The notes beneath the pieces were generated by a model. That model saw only the letters and a program-made list of their open reading frames with translations, had not been told where the DNA came from and ran no database searches. Below, one piece after another: positions 17,313 through 27,641 of a stretch of DNA of 64,000 nucleotides (position 1 is the stretch's first letter; each line of letters begins with the position of its first letter). The position numbers and the translations under genes were made by a program. This DNA comes from Bacillus aquiflavi (GTDB lineage Bacteria; Bacillota; Bacilli; Bacillales; Cytobacillaceae): NCBI RefSeq assembly GCF_019915265.1, contig NZ_CP082780.1:1054001-1118000 (forward strand), in the 5' to 3' direction.

Positions 17313-19226
17313 ATGCGTGTTTCTAATGTAACTGTAAGAAAACGATTAGCGATTACTTTACTAGTAGGTATACTCATTTTTATCATTATCGATATTCGTT
17401 TAGGATACGTTCAATTTGTATTAGGCAACATGTTAACAGATAAAGCGAAAGATTCATGGAGCCGTAATATTCCATTTGAACCTAAGCGGGGGGAGATTAT
17501 TGATCGAAATGAAGTTCCCTTAGCTACAAATATGAGTGCACCTACTGTATACGTGGTCCCGAGGCAAATAAAAGATCCAGTTGAAACTGCCGAAAAGCTT
17601 GCAGCGATATTAAATATCCAGAAAGAAAAAGCGTACAAGCATATAACAAAGAAAGAATCGATGATCCGAATTCCTGAAGGACGAAAAATTTCTCATGAAA
17701 AAGCAAAAGAAATTAGAGCGTTAAATTTAAAAGGAGTTTATATAGCTGAGGATACTAAGCGACATTATCCATTTGGACATTACTTATCCCATGTGTTAGG
17801 GTTTGCTGGAATAGATAACCAAGGGTTAATGGGATTAGAACTATTTTATGACAAAGAATTAAGCGGTAAAAAAGGATATGTAAAGTTTTATGCGAATGCA
17901 AAAGGTGAACGAATGAACGATATGGCAGATGATTATCAATCGCCCATTGAAGGAATGAATTTAAAGTTAACGATCGATTCACGAATTCAAACGATCGTCG
18001 AGCGTGAATTAGATTTGGCACAAGCACAGTATGACCCGGATGGAATTATCGCGATTGCAATGAATCCAAATAACGGTGAAATATTAGCGATGTCTAGTCG
18101 TCCCGATTTTGACCCAGCAAATTTTAAAAATGTTCCTCCAGAAGTATATAATCGAAACTTACCTGTATGGAGTACGTATGAACCAGGTTCAACTTTTAAA
18201 ATTATCACTTTGGCGGCTGCTTTAGAAGAGGGAAAAGTTGATTTAGAAAAAGATCACTTTTACGATCCGGGTCACGCAGAGGTGGGAGGAGCAAAACTGC
18301 GGTGTTGGAAAAAGGGCGGTCACGGTCAACAATCTTACCTTGAGGTTGTCCAAAATTCATGCAACCCTGGTTTTGTTGAACTTGGGGAGCGCCTTGGTAA
18401 AGAGAAACTTTTTAAATATATCAAAGATTTTGGTTTCGGACAAAAAACTGGAATAGACCTTCAAGGGGAAGGAACAGGTATATTATTTAACCTTGATCGA
18501 GTTGGACCGGTTGAACAAGCAACGACCTCATTCGGTCAAGGTGTTTCCGTCACACCAATTCAGCAAGTAGCAGCAGTAGCAGCTGCGGTTAATGGCGGCA
18601 CATTATACACTCCTTATATTGCAAAGGAATTGATTGATAGTCAAACAGGAGAGATTGTCATGAAAAAATCGCCAGTTGCCAAACGTCGTGTTATTTCTGA
18701 AGAAACATCGAAGAAAATAAGATATGCACTTGAAAGTGTTGTTGCCCAAGGAACAGGGAAAAATGCATTTGTAGAATCTTATCGTGTCGGCGGTAAGACT
18801 GGAACAGCCCAAAAAGCGAAAGATGGGAGATATTTAGAAAATAATCATATCGTTTCTTTCATTGGCTTTGCCCCAGCAGACGATCCCCAAGTCGTGATTT
18901 ATGTCGGGGTTGATAATCCGAAAGGAACAGTTCAATTTGGAGGAACCGTCGCGGCCCCGATCGTAGGCAAAATAATCGAGGATAGTATGCTTGCACTTGA
19001 CGTGAAGCCTAGGAAAGGACAAATTGAAAAAGAATTAACATGGTTAGACACGCCTCTAATAGAAGTGCCTGATTTAATTGGTCTAACAGAAAACGAAATG
19101 AAACAGCAACTCGTAAATCTTAAATTCGATATTAGCGGCAATGGCAACAAAGTTGTAAAACAAATGCCGGAAGCTGGTGCTAAAATAAAAGAAGGCTCAA
19201 CCGTTAGAGTCTATTTAGATGAGTAA
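17313..19226 (+). CDS. spoVD: Stage V sporulation protein D (sporulation-specific class B PBP)
   Basis: Spore-cortex transpeptidase working with SpoVE. Order: short cytosolic N terminus, membrane segment (LAITLLVGILIFIIIDI), dimerisation domain, then the transpeptidase domain with GSTFKI (SxxK), a QNSCNPGF segment (SxN motif) and KTGTAQK, and one C-terminal PASTA domain (IEVPDLIGLTENEM...). Length is 637 residues. I chose ATG at 17313, which begins MRVSNVTVRKRL as in B. subtilis; GAGGAGG lies 12 bases upstream. Its position after pbpB suggests duplication of a class B PBP gene, one copy for division and one for sporulation. Confidence 0.95.
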   Translation: MRVSNVTVRKRLAITLLVGILIFIIIDIRLGYVQFVLGNMLTDKAKDSWSRNIPFEPKRGEIIDRNEVPLATNMSAPTVYVVPRQIKDPVETAEKLAAILNIQKEKAYKHITKKESMIRIPEGRKISHEKAKEIRALNLKGVYIAEDTKRHYPFGHYLSHVLGFAGIDNQGLMGLELFYDKELSGKKGYVKFYANAKGERMNDMADDYQSPIEGMNLKLTIDSRIQTIVERELDLAQAQYDPDGIIAIAMNPNNGEILAMSSRPDFDPANFKNVPPEVYNRNLPVWSTYEPGSTFKIITLAAALEEGKVDLEKDHFYDPGHAEVGGAKLRCWKKGGHGQQSYLEVVQNSCNPGFVELGERLGKEKLFKYIKDFGFGQKTGIDLQGEGTGILFNLDRVGPVEQATTSFGQGVSVTPIQQVAAVAAAVNGGTLYTPYIAKELIDSQTGEIVMKKSPVAKRRVISEETSKKIRYALESVVAQGTGKNAFVESYRVGGKTGTAQKAKDGRYLENNHIVSFIGFAPADDPQVVIYVGVDNPKGTVQFGGTVAAPIVGKIIEDSMLALDVKPRKGQIEKELTWLDTPLIEVPDLIGLTENEMKQQLVNLKFDISGNGNKVVKQMPEAGAKIKEGSTVRVYLDE

Positions 19227-19358
19227 AAGCTCCATAAAATAATAAAAAACAAACAAAAATAGCTTTCAGCCTATATTTATTGTAAAATATTAAAGCGTTG
19301 AGAGATTTATTTTTAATTAGCTATTTCTGATGCGGAATTGAGAGGACATGATACAAAA

Positions 19359-20822
19359 ATGAAATTACACAAACTGCTTCAATATTTACATCCATTAGTT
19401 CCAATTGAAGGAGAAAACCCTGAAATTCAATCTATAGATAATGATAATCGCCAAGTTCAACATGGAAGTTTATTCATTTGTATTAAAGGATACACGGTTG
19501 ACGGTCATGACTTTGCGATGTCTGCGGTAGAAAAAGGAGCTGTTGCTGTCATAGCAGAAAAACAACTGCCTTTACCTGTCCCAGTTATCATTGTAAGGGA
19601 TACGAAGCGGGCGATGGCTGTTCTTGCTGATGCATTTTATCGGCAACCAAGCCACGACCTTCACCTTATCGGTATTACGGGAACTAACGGAAAAACAACA
19701 ACAAGTCATTTAATTGAGAACATCTTTCGAAATGCAAATCAAAAAACGGGTCTTATTGGAACAATGTATACAAAAATTGCTGAGAAAACTTTTGAAACAA
19801 AAAATACAACACCAGAGAGTTTGACTTTACAAAAAACTTTTGCACAAATGGTAAATGAAAAAGTAGAGACAGCAGTTATGGAAGTTTCTTCACACGCATT
19901 ACATTTAGGCAGGGTTCACGGGGTTGATTTTGATATCGCAGTATTTACAAATTTAACCCAAGATCACTTAGACTATCATAAGACAATGGAAGAGTATAAG
20001 AAAGCGAAAGGATTGTTGTTTTCTCAGCTCGGTAATACTTTTAAATTTAATAAACCGAAATTTGCAGTGTTAAATGAAGATGATCCGATTTCAAATGAAT
20101 ATCAAATGGCAACTGCAGCGTATATTTTTACGTACGGTATTGAAAATGAAGCAGATGTAATGGGAAAAAATTTACAAATGACAGCTACTGGTACGAGTTT
20201 TGATTTAATTACACCATTTGGAAACGAGAATGTTTCTATTCAAATGGTCGGCAAGTTTAGTGTTTATAATGTACTTGCAGCAATATCAGCAGCTTTAGTA
20301 TCAGGAATACCGCTAAAGAGTATTATTTCGACAATTGAAAGTGTTAAAGGTGTTTCAGGACGCTTTGAATTAGTTGATGCAAATCAAGACTTTACAGTAA
20401 TTGTTGACTATGCCCATACTCCAGATAGTTTAGAAAATGTGCTAAAAACTGTTCAGCAGTTTGCAAGAAAAAGAGTATTTGTCATCGTTGGATGCGGTGG
20501 TGATCGTGATAAAACAAAGCGTCCATTAATGGCGAAAATTGCCTGTAAATACGGATCAGATCCAATATTTACTTCTGATAATCCAAGAAGTGAGGATCCG
20601 CTCCAAATTATTAAGGATATGGAAGCAGGAGCTGCAGAGTATCAATATGTTTCAATAGTTGATAGAAAAAAAGCAATCAATTATGCTGTAAAAAATGCAA
20701 GTGAGGGTGACGTGATTATCATTGCCGGAAAAGGACATGAAACGTACCAGCAAATCGGCAATAAAGTATTTGACTTTGATGATAGAATTGTGGCGAAAGA
20801 GGCGATAAAGGAGCGAATTTAA
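19359..20822 (+). CDS. murE: UDP-MurNAc-tripeptide synthetase (meso-diaminopimelate-adding) MurE
   Basis: Cytosolic ligase adding meso-diaminopimelate to UDP-MurNAc-L-Ala-D-Glu. The ATP-binding P-loop [13 protein letters not shown] lies near residue 107, and the DNPRSEDP motif near residue 410 is the mark of diaminopimelate-specific (not lysine) MurE, so the wall is DAP-type. Length is 487 residues. The ATG at 19359 was chosen because the product then begins [10 protein letters not shown] as in homologues; the ribosome site (AGAGGA) is a little distant. Confidence 0.95.
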   Translation: MKLHKLLQYLHPLVPIEGENPEIQSIDNDNRQVQHGSLFICIKGYTVDGHDFAMSAVEKGAVAVIAEKQLPLPVPVIIVRDTKRAMAVLADAFYRQPSHDLHLIGITGTNGKTTTSHLIENIFRNANQKTGLIGTMYTKIAEKTFETKNTTPESLTLQKTFAQMVNEKVETAVMEVSSHALHLGRVHGVDFDIAVFTNLTQDHLDYHKTMEEYKKAKGLLFSQLGNTFKFNKPKFAVLNEDDPISNEYQMATAAYIFTYGIENEADVMGKNLQMTATGTSFDLITPFGNENVSIQMVGKFSVYNVLAAISAALVSGIPLKSIISTIESVKGVSGRFELVDANQDFTVIVDYAHTPDSLENVLKTVQQFARKRVFVIVGCGGDRDKTKRPLMAKIACKYGSDPIFTSDNPRSEDPLQIIKDMEAGAAEYQYVSIVDRKKAINYAVKNASEGDVIIIAGKGHETYQQIGNKVFDFDDRIVAKEAIKERI

Positions 20823-21272
20823 TTGCTTTTAAAGTATGGTGACTTTAAACATTTATTTCCCAAAACAAAAGGAATTCAGGATGAAAAGCTTGAATTTTTT
20901 ACAGTCGCTACAGATGCTAAGTTTTCACAACCTAAAGGATTGTTCATTCCTTTAGGATTAAATGCTGGGGAACTAAACAAAGCGATTACAAACGGTGCAA
21001 TTGCGACAATTTGGAATATACACACTGATGTTCCCCACTATAAGCCAAATCATTTTCCGATTTTTTTTACAAATGATATAAATAAAAGCTTAATTGATTT
21101 AATGGAACTTTATTTAATTAAACTAAAGAATATAGAGAGTGGTAACATGACAAATTTTTTATTTTCTAGAAAAGGGCTTCTTAATGAAAAAAAAGACACA
21201 TATAGTGTATCTGATATGAAAGAAAATCTTCAGCAAATCATTACGTATATGAAATTAGAGCAAAGGGGGTAA
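20823..21272 (+). CDS. Stand-alone MurF N-terminal-domain-like protein
   Basis: A 149-residue protein starting at TTG immediately after the murE stop, with AAGGAG nine bases before it. The stretch EFFTVATDAKFSQPKGLFIPLGLNAGELNKAITNGAIATIW resembles the N-terminal substrate-binding domain of MurF or MurE (TDSR / LFVPL / A..GA..), but there is no P-loop and no central or C-terminal ligase domain. Its place between murE and mraY is where many bacteria keep murF, while B. subtilis keeps murF elsewhere. It may be a remnant of an ancestral murF or a small accessory protein. The frame is intact and tightly packed with its neighbours, which favours a functional gene. Confidence 0.6.
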   Translation: MLLKYGDFKHLFPKTKGIQDEKLEFFTVATDAKFSQPKGLFIPLGLNAGELNKAITNGAIATIWNIHTDVPHYKPNHFPIFFTNDINKSLIDLMELYLIKLKNIESGNMTNFLFSRKGLLNEKKDTYSVSDMKENLQQIITYMKLEQRG

Positions 21273-21275
21273 AAA

Positions 21276-22250
21276 ATGTTGGAGCAAGTGATTGTTTTTA
21301 CAATTATTATGGGTTTTTTAGTGACTGTACTTCTGTCTCCGATTTTTATTCCCTTTCTCAAAAGATTGAAATTTGGTCAAAGTATACGTGAGGAAGGACC
21401 GAAGTCACATCAGAAAAAATCTGGGACACCAACTATGGGCGGGATTATGATTCTTCTTTCTATTGTTATTACATCTTTAGTAATGACAGGGAAATTTGCT
21501 GAACCAACGATAAAAACATACTTATTACTTATTGTAACAGTTGGTTTTGGTCTTGTAGGATTTTTAGACGATTTTATTAAAGTAGCGATGAAGCGTAATT
21601 TAGGTTTAACATCTCGGCAAAAATTAATTGGTCAAATCATTATTTCTGTCTTTTTTTATTTAATCCTGAAGCAAAATGATTTATCAACAGCAGTTACGAT
21701 CCCGTTGCTTGATTATTCTATTGATTTAGGTTTCTTTTACGTATTTTTTATTATTTTTTGGCTTGTAGGCTTTTCCAATGCAGTGAATCTAACAGATGGC
21801 TTAGACGGACTTGTTTCTGGTTCGTCCGCAATTGCGTTTGGTGCATTAGCTGTTCTTGCTTGGAATCAATCGCAGACGGATATTGCCATATTTTCTGTGG
21901 CGGTTGTAGGTGCGGTCTTAGGGTTTCTTGTCTTTAATGCTCATCCTGCAAAAGTATTTATGGGGGATACAGGTTCACTTGCTTTAGGGGGAGCGATCGC
22001 AGGGATCGCGATTTTAGCAAAGCTTGAAATCATTTTAATTATTATCGGTGGAGTATTCGTAATAGAGACATTATCTGTCATATTACAAGTCATTTCTTTT
22101 AAAACGACAGGAAAAAGAATATTTAAAATGAGCCCGCTCCATCACCATTATGAATTGGTCGGATGGTCTGAATGGCGGGTTGTTGTTACGTTTTGGACAG
22201 TAGGTCTATTGTTGGCAGTACTCGGAATTTATATTGAGGTGTGGATGTAA
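21276..22250 (+). CDS. mraY: Phospho-N-acetylmuramoyl-pentapeptide-transferase MraY
   Basis: Integral membrane enzyme that makes lipid I from UDP-MurNAc-pentapeptide and undecaprenyl phosphate. It has 324 residues with about ten membrane segments. Characteristic motifs are [11 protein letters not shown] near residue 50, FLDDFIKV near residue 100, NLTDGLDGL near residue 172 (catalytic Asp region), and [11 protein letters not shown] plus SPLHHHYEL in the later loops. It starts at ATG after AAAGGGGG. Confidence 0.96.
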   Translation: MLEQVIVFTIIMGFLVTVLLSPIFIPFLKRLKFGQSIREEGPKSHQKKSGTPTMGGIMILLSIVITSLVMTGKFAEPTIKTYLLLIVTVGFGLVGFLDDFIKVAMKRNLGLTSRQKLIGQIIISVFFYLILKQNDLSTAVTIPLLDYSIDLGFFYVFFIIFWLVGFSNAVNLTDGLDGLVSGSSAIAFGALAVLAWNQSQTDIAIFSVAVVGAVLGFLVFNAHPAKVFMGDTGSLALGGAIAGIAILAKLEIILIIIGGVFVIETLSVILQVISFKTTGKRIFKMSPLHHHYELVGWSEWRVVVTFWTVGLLLAVLGIYIEVWM

Positions 22251-23605
22251 TTGAAACAGATCAACGATTATCGTCATCGTAAAATTTTAGTATTAGGTTT
22301 AGCAAAAAGCGGTGTTAGTGCTGCATCTCTTCTACATAAATTAGGTGCATTTGTCACAGTGAATGATAAAAAACCTTTTTCTGAAAATGTTGAAGCGCAA
22401 CGCTTGTTAGAGCAAGGTATAAAGGTTATTTGTGGTGAACATCCGATTGAGCTTCTTGATGAAGGATTTGAGCTTGTCGTTAAAAACCCAGGAATTCCTT
22501 ACAACAATCCAATTGTTAAAAAAGCAGAAGAGCTTCATATTCCAATTATTACTGAAGTTGAATTGGCTTATCAAATTTCTGAGGCTCCATTTATTGCGAT
22601 AACCGGTACGAATGGAAAGACTACAACGACAACCCTTATTTATGAAATGTTAAAGGCGGCAGAAAAGAAAGTGTTAATTGCGGGCAATATCGGAACAGTA
22701 GCATCTGATGTGGCCCAAACAGCAACTGACGATCAAACAATTGTTCTCGAGCTTTCTTCTTTTCAATTAATGGGGATCGATACGTTTAATCCAAAAGTTG
22801 CAATTTTAACAAACATATACGATGCTCATCTTGATTATCACGGGACAAGAAAAGAATATGTTAAGGCAAAGGGGAATATTACAAAAAATCAAGCAAAAAA
22901 AGAATATTTTATTGTCAATTATGACCAAGCAGAAGTAATGGAAATAGCTCACAAGTCAAAAGCGATGCTTATTCCTTTTTCAACAAAAGAAGAGCTTCAT
23001 AATGGAGTTTATGTAAAAAAGATAATGCCATTTTTTTTAATGATGAAAAAATCATTCAGATTGAAAAAATCGCTTTACCGGGGAAGCATAACTTAGAAAA
23101 TATATTGTGTGCTATTGCTGCTGCAAAACTCTTTAATATTAGCAATAACGCGATTAATACTGTTTTACATACGTTTAGGGGAGTTAAGCATCGACTTCAA
23201 TTTATAGAAGAAATAAATGGACGGAAATTTTATAACGATTCAAAAGCAACGAATATTTTAGCAACAACAAAGGCTCTTCAATCGTTCACACAGCCAGTTG
23301 TTTTATTAGCTGGAGGATTAGACAGAGGTAATGAATTTACTCAATTAATTCCATATTTAAACAATGTAAAAGCGTTGATTACATTTGGACAAACAGCTGA
23401 AAAGTTAGAGGAAATCGGGAGAATGGCAGGAATAAAAGCAATTTCTCGTGTCGATAATGTTGAAGAAGCAGTACCAAAAGCTTATGCGCTTTCAAATGAA
23501 GGAGACGTGATTTTATTATCTCCTGCATGTGCAAGTTGGGATCAGTACAAAACTTTTGAAATACGCGGAGACATTTTTATTAAAGCGGTGCATAAGCTTA
23601 AGTAA
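22251..23605 (+). CDS. murD: UDP-MurNAc-L-alanine:D-glutamate ligase MurD (frameshifted in this sequence)
   Basis: Cytosolic ligase adding D-glutamate. It starts at TTG directly after the mraY stop. The P-loop [13 protein letters not shown] lies near residue 117 and the [11 protein letters not shown] segment near residue 165. The frame is lost at the six-A run near 23022; adding one A restores [19 protein letters not shown] and the C-terminal domain that continues to 23605 ([25 protein letters not shown]). The corrected length is 451 residues, the B. subtilis length. The gene is essential, so an error in the sequence is far more likely than a real break. Confidence 0.9.
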
Positions 23606-23697
23606 GGGCTTGTCTAATCATTTACCATGTAATGTGAAAGCTTTGATTGTCGGCATAAATAGACACGCCCTAAAACTTGTTATTGAGGTGTTTTGTG

Positions 23698-24798
23698 TTG
23701 CCGAAAAAAAAATCAACTCCCGACTTTATTTTAATTATTTTAACATTATCTTTATTAACAATTGGACTAATTATGGTTTACAGCGCAAGTGCAATATGGG
23801 CAGATTATAAATTTGAAGACTCGTTTTTCTTTGCAAAAAGACAAATGCTTTTTGCTGGGATTGGAGTCATTGCTATGTTCTTTATTATGAATATAGACTA
23901 TTGGTCGTGGCGTACGTGGGCAAAAATAATTATTATCCTTTGTTTTGTCTTGTTAATTGCTGTGTTAATCCCTGGGATAGGTAATGTTCGAAACGGTTCA
24001 CGAAGCTGGATTGGCGTTGGTGCATTTTCAATTCAGCCGTCTGAATTTATGAAATTAGCGATGATTACATTTTTAGCTAAGTTTTTATCTGAACGGCAAA
24101 AACTAATTACGTCTTTTAAAAAAGGGCTTCTTCCTTCGTTATCATTAGTCTTTTTAGCATTTGCATTAATCATGCTTCAGCCTGATCTTGGAACAGGTAC
24201 AGTGATGATTGGGACTTCTATTATCATGATTTTTATCGCAGGAGCACGAATAAGTCATTTTATTGGATTAGGGCTTATTGGAGTAGCAGGATTTGTTGCA
24301 CTAATCTTATCAGCTCCATATCGAATGGCGAGGATTACATCTTTTTTAGATCCGTGGCAAGATCCTCTTGGCAGTGGTTTCCAAATCATTCAGTCTTTAT
24401 ATGCAATTGGACCAGGGGGGTTATTTGGACTCGGCCTGGGGGAAAGCAGGCAAAAATTCTTTTATTTACCAGAACCGCAAACTGATTTTATATTTGCGAT
24501 TTTAGCTGAAGAGTTAGGCTTCATTGGAGGTTCTTTTATTATTTTGTTATTCTCACTATTATTATGGAGAGGGATTCGCATTGCCCTAGGTGCACCTGAT
24601 TTATATGGGAGTTTTCTTGCAGTCGGGATTATTGCAATGATTGCAATTCAAGTTATGATAAATATTGGAGTTGTAACGGGATTAATGCCAGTAACAGGGA
24701 TTACGTTACCGTTTTTGAGTTACGGAGGTTCATCTTTGACATTAATGTTGATGGCTGTTGGAGTACTGCTCAACATAAGTCGACATGCTAAGTATTAA
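23698..24798 (+). CDS. spoVE: Stage V sporulation protein E (SEDS glycosyltransferase)
   Basis: A SEDS-family peptidoglycan polymerase for spore cortex, partner of SpoVD; the family also includes FtsW. It has 366 residues and ten predicted membrane segments. SEDS signatures seen are GSRSWIGVGAFSIQPSEFMKL, QPDLGTGTVM and LPEPQTDFIFAILAEELGF, then SYGGSSLTLML near the end. The TTG at 23698 is preceded by GAGGTG with seven-base spacing and gives PKKKSTPDF, close to the B. subtilis start. Confidence 0.92.
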   Translation: MPKKKSTPDFILIILTLSLLTIGLIMVYSASAIWADYKFEDSFFFAKRQMLFAGIGVIAMFFIMNIDYWSWRTWAKIIIILCFVLLIAVLIPGIGNVRNGSRSWIGVGAFSIQPSEFMKLAMITFLAKFLSERQKLITSFKKGLLPSLSLVFLAFALIMLQPDLGTGTVMIGTSIIMIFIAGARISHFIGLGLIGVAGFVALILSAPYRMARITSFLDPWQDPLGSGFQIIQSLYAIGPGGLFGLGLGESRQKFFYLPEPQTDFIFAILAEELGFIGGSFIILLFSLLLWRGIRIALGAPDLYGSFLAVGIIAMIAIQVMINIGVVTGLMPVTGITLPFLSYGGSSLTLMLMAVGVLLNISRHAKY

Positions 24799-25246
24799 AA
24801 AAGCCCTTGTTCGAATACGATCATACAAGGAGTTTGTTAGGAAGTAACAGCTTATCGCCTTCTAGAACAAGTGAAAATGTCTGTCAAGTCAAGGATGCAC
24901 ACGAAATGGAAGTGGATAGAACGTTTGTTCACTAACAGAAGTGCACGGGAACGAAGAATGCGAGTGTTTGTCAACAGTCTGAAACCCTGATTAGACAGGT
25001 TTTCTTTTTATCTAACACTTTTCATAATTCCTTAGTCTGACTGACTGTTTCATAATCGAGCTCGTTTAAATCTCCAGTAAATGAGTAGTTTTTTAAAATC
25101 TGAGGACAATTTTACATTTACATGACATTGTTAGATTCGCTTCGGTTAAGTATTAAAATATAGTAGAATAGGTAAAAAAGAAGTGATTTTTAGCACATGT
25201 AAGGTTTACGTTAACCTCTTTAAAATCTCTTCAATGAGGTGAGAAA
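24799..25246 (+). other. 448-base gap between spoVE and murG
   Basis: The gap holds dispersed repeat copy 2 at 24869-24981, followed at once by a short hairpin (AAACCCTG / CAGGTTTT) and a T-rich tract that looks like a terminator. The stretch from about 25100 to 25190 is AT-rich and may carry a murG promoter, but I do not see a clear pair of hexamers. No gene is visible. Confidence 0.6.
24869..24981 (+). repeat. Dispersed intergenic repeat, copy 2
   Basis: About 113 bases, more diverged than copies 1 and 3. The shared right half reads AACGAAGAATGCGAGTG then TTTGTCAACAGTCTG, and the left half has TGTCAAGTCAAGG and GATAGAACG at matching positions. It lies just before a terminator-like hairpin. 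Confidence 0.65.
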
Positions 25247-26347
25247 ATGAAAGTAGTTGTAAGTGGAGGGGGAACCGGAGGGCATATATATCCAGCACTT
25301 GCCTTAATACGGGAAATTCAAAAGAAAGAGAAAAACGTCTCTTTTATATACATAGGAACAGAAAATGGCTTGGAGAAAAAAATAGTGACAAGAGAAAAGA
25401 TTCCATTTAAATCAATACATATTACAGGATTTAGGCGAAAACTATCTTTTGAAAATATGAAAACTGTTTATCGATTTTTAAAAGGCGTTCGAGATAGTAA
25501 AAAGATATTAGCACAGTTCAAACCTGATGTAGTCATTGGCACAGGTGGATATGTATGCGGACCCGTTGTTTATGCCGCTGCAAAGCTCGGCATCCCAACG
25601 ATTATTCACGAACAAAATAGTGTGCCAGGTTTAACAAATAAGTTTTTAAGTCGATACGTCGATAAGATTGCAGTTTGTTTTAACGAAGCAAAAAACTTTT
25701 TTCCGAAAGAGAAAGTCGTGATGACGGGTAACCCTCGAGCTTCGGAAGTTGTTCATCAAGATGGGGAAAAAGGAAGAATATCTGCAGGATTAACGACATG
25801 TATGCCAGCAGTACTAATTTTCGGAGGAAGCCGCGGTGCACGACCTATTAATGAAGCTGTAATCAAATCTCTCAATATTCTTCGAAACAAACCATACCAA
25901 GTGCTATATGTGACTGGTGAGGCCCATTATAGCGAAGTGAAGAAAGAAGTAGACTTAATAGGAAATCCTAAAAATGTTGTAATCAAACCTTTCATCCACA
26001 ATATGCCAGAAGTGTTAGCAGGCATAGATTTAACAGTTGCTAGAGCTGGAGCGACTACGTTAGCGGAACTCACTTCTCTTGGCATTCCAAGTATCCTTAT
26101 TCCTAGCCCTTATGTCACAAATAATCATCAAGAAAAAAATGCCCGTGCGTTATGTGAACATGGCGCAGCAAAACTGTTGTTAGAAAAAGATTTAACAGCT
26201 GCCAAGTTAATACAACAGATTGATATTGTCATGGATCAAGAAGTACTTACAAAAATGAAAACTGCAGCCAAAAATCTTGGCATGCCAAATGCTGCAAGCA
26301 ATCTTTACCGTTTGATGATCGAACTAATCGAAAAAAAACAGAGGTAG
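25247..26347 (+). CDS. murG: UDP-GlcNAc:lipid I N-acetylglucosaminyltransferase MurG
   Basis: Membrane-associated GT-B enzyme that adds GlcNAc to lipid I to make lipid II. It has 366 residues. The N-terminal glycine loop [14 protein letters not shown] starts at residue 7, GTGGYVCGP lies near residue 102, and [10 protein letters not shown] near residue 121. In the C-terminal domain, [11 protein letters not shown] and [11 protein letters not shown] (the UDP-GlcNAc-binding region) are present. A GAGGTGAG site precedes the ATG. Confidence 0.96.
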   Translation: MKVVVSGGGTGGHIYPALALIREIQKKEKNVSFIYIGTENGLEKKIVTREKIPFKSIHITGFRRKLSFENMKTVYRFLKGVRDSKKILAQFKPDVVIGTGGYVCGPVVYAAAKLGIPTIIHEQNSVPGLTNKFLSRYVDKIAVCFNEAKNFFPKEKVVMTGNPRASEVVHQDGEKGRISAGLTTCMPAVLIFGGSRGARPINEAVIKSLNILRNKPYQVLYVTGEAHYSEVKKEVDLIGNPKNVVIKPFIHNMPEVLAGIDLTVARAGATTLAELTSLGIPSILIPSPYVTNNHQEKNARALCEHGAAKLLLEKDLTAAKLIQQIDIVMDQEVLTKMKTAAKNLGMPNAASNLYRLMIELIEKKQR

Positions 26348-26443
26348 TTTTACAGATATATGTGCATAGAATGTTACGAGACAATTATGATGAAATGTAA
26401 AGGTAGAGATGTGTTTAACCTTTGGCAAGAAAGGGAGGTAATG

Positions 26444-27356
26444 ATGAAAAAAAAATTGTTGAAGAATTGATAAATTTAAATGTTGGTAAAGTTAATCGTA
26501 ACGAATTGTTAGCTCATCATACTACACTGAAAGTAGGAGGTCCTGCAGAGCTATTTATCGAACCTTCTTCTATCGAAAACTTACAAAAAACGATGGAAGT
26601 GATTCGAAAACATAAACTTAAATGGCGAGCAATTGGAAGGGGCTCCAACTTGCTAGTAAGTGATGAAGGGATTCAGGGGGCTGTTATTAAACTTGATTCT
26701 GGTTTAAGTACACTGAAAATCAATGAAAACGAAATTCAAGTGGGAGCAGGTCATTCTTTAGTAAGTTTAGCAATGATTATTAGTAAAAAAGGATTAACCG
26801 GACTAGAGTTTGCCTCAGGTATTCCTGGATCGGTTGGTGGTGCCGTCTATATGAATGCGGGTGCCCATGGTTCTGATATCTCAAAAATCTTAAAAAGGGC
26901 ACATATTTTATTTGATAATGGGAAAATGGAATGGTTGTCAAATGAAGAGATGGAATTTTCCTATCGAACATCAGTTTTTTACAAAAAAAGCGGCCGGGAA
27001 TTGTTGTTGAAGCTGTTTTTCATCTAAAAAAGAGAGAGAAAGAGGAAATTAACGCTTTAATCAAGAGAAATAAGGAATATCGGAAAAATACACAGCCATG
27101 GGACTCTCCGTGTGCAGGAAGTATTTTCAGAAATCCGTTGCCAAACTATGCAGGACAATTAATTGAACAAGCCGAACTTAAAGGTTATGCAATCGGTGGT
27201 GCGAAGGTTTCAGAAATGCATGGGAATTTTATCGTCAATGCTGGTGGGGCACCTGCAGATGATGTTCTCAAGCTAATTGAACATATTAAAAAAACAATAC
27301 TTGACTTATACAATATTAGAATGGAAACAGAAGTAGAAATAGTCGGACAGCATTAA
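26444..27356 (+). CDS. murB: UDP-N-acetylenolpyruvoylglucosamine reductase MurB (two frameshifts in this sequence)
   Basis: FAD/NADPH enzyme making UDP-MurNAc. The ATG after GGGAGG opens a frame that dies within the nine-A run. Ten As would give MKKKIVEELINLNVGKV, in frame with the FAD-binding segment (GRGSNLLVSDEG, GLEFASGIPGSVGGAVYMNAGAHG). A second break lies in the six-T run near 26978, where one more T joins YRTSVF to LQKKRPGIVVEAVFHLKK and on to SPCAGSIFRNP and the C terminus. With both corrected the length is about 304 residues, as in B. subtilis. Two one-base losses in homopolymers of an essential gene point to sequence error. Confidence 0.88.
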
Positions 27357-27443
27357 GGTGATAATTTCCACTTTCGCTATTTCTTCCTGTATAATATAGT
27401 GTTAAGTATAGTGAAAAATATCGATTAGTTAAATGAGGAAGAT

Positions 27444-27470
27444 AACGGCATGTGTTCGTGCCGTTGTTTT
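27444..27470 (+). terminator. murB terminator
   Basis: AACGGCA and TGCCGTT form a 7-bp stem over an eight-base loop, followed by GTTTTCA. The 285-base gap between murB and divIB therefore probably separates transcripts. Confidence 0.6.
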
Positions 27471-27641
27471 CACTTTACTATTGATGATTTTTTCCCTACA
27501 TATGTAAACTCCGTTAACAGTCTTTAGGAAATTAATTTAGTAAAGACAGGATGATTCATTTAATGAAATCTTTACTAAATAAAGTTTTACCAATAAAGAA
27601 AAGAAAATTGATCTTTGCTTTATTAAGGTGAGGTGAAATGA

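Noticed and set aside
23529-23810. Plus-strand frame bridging murD and spoVE
   Set aside because: It overlaps the end of murD and the start of spoVE in another frame; the real frames are clear.
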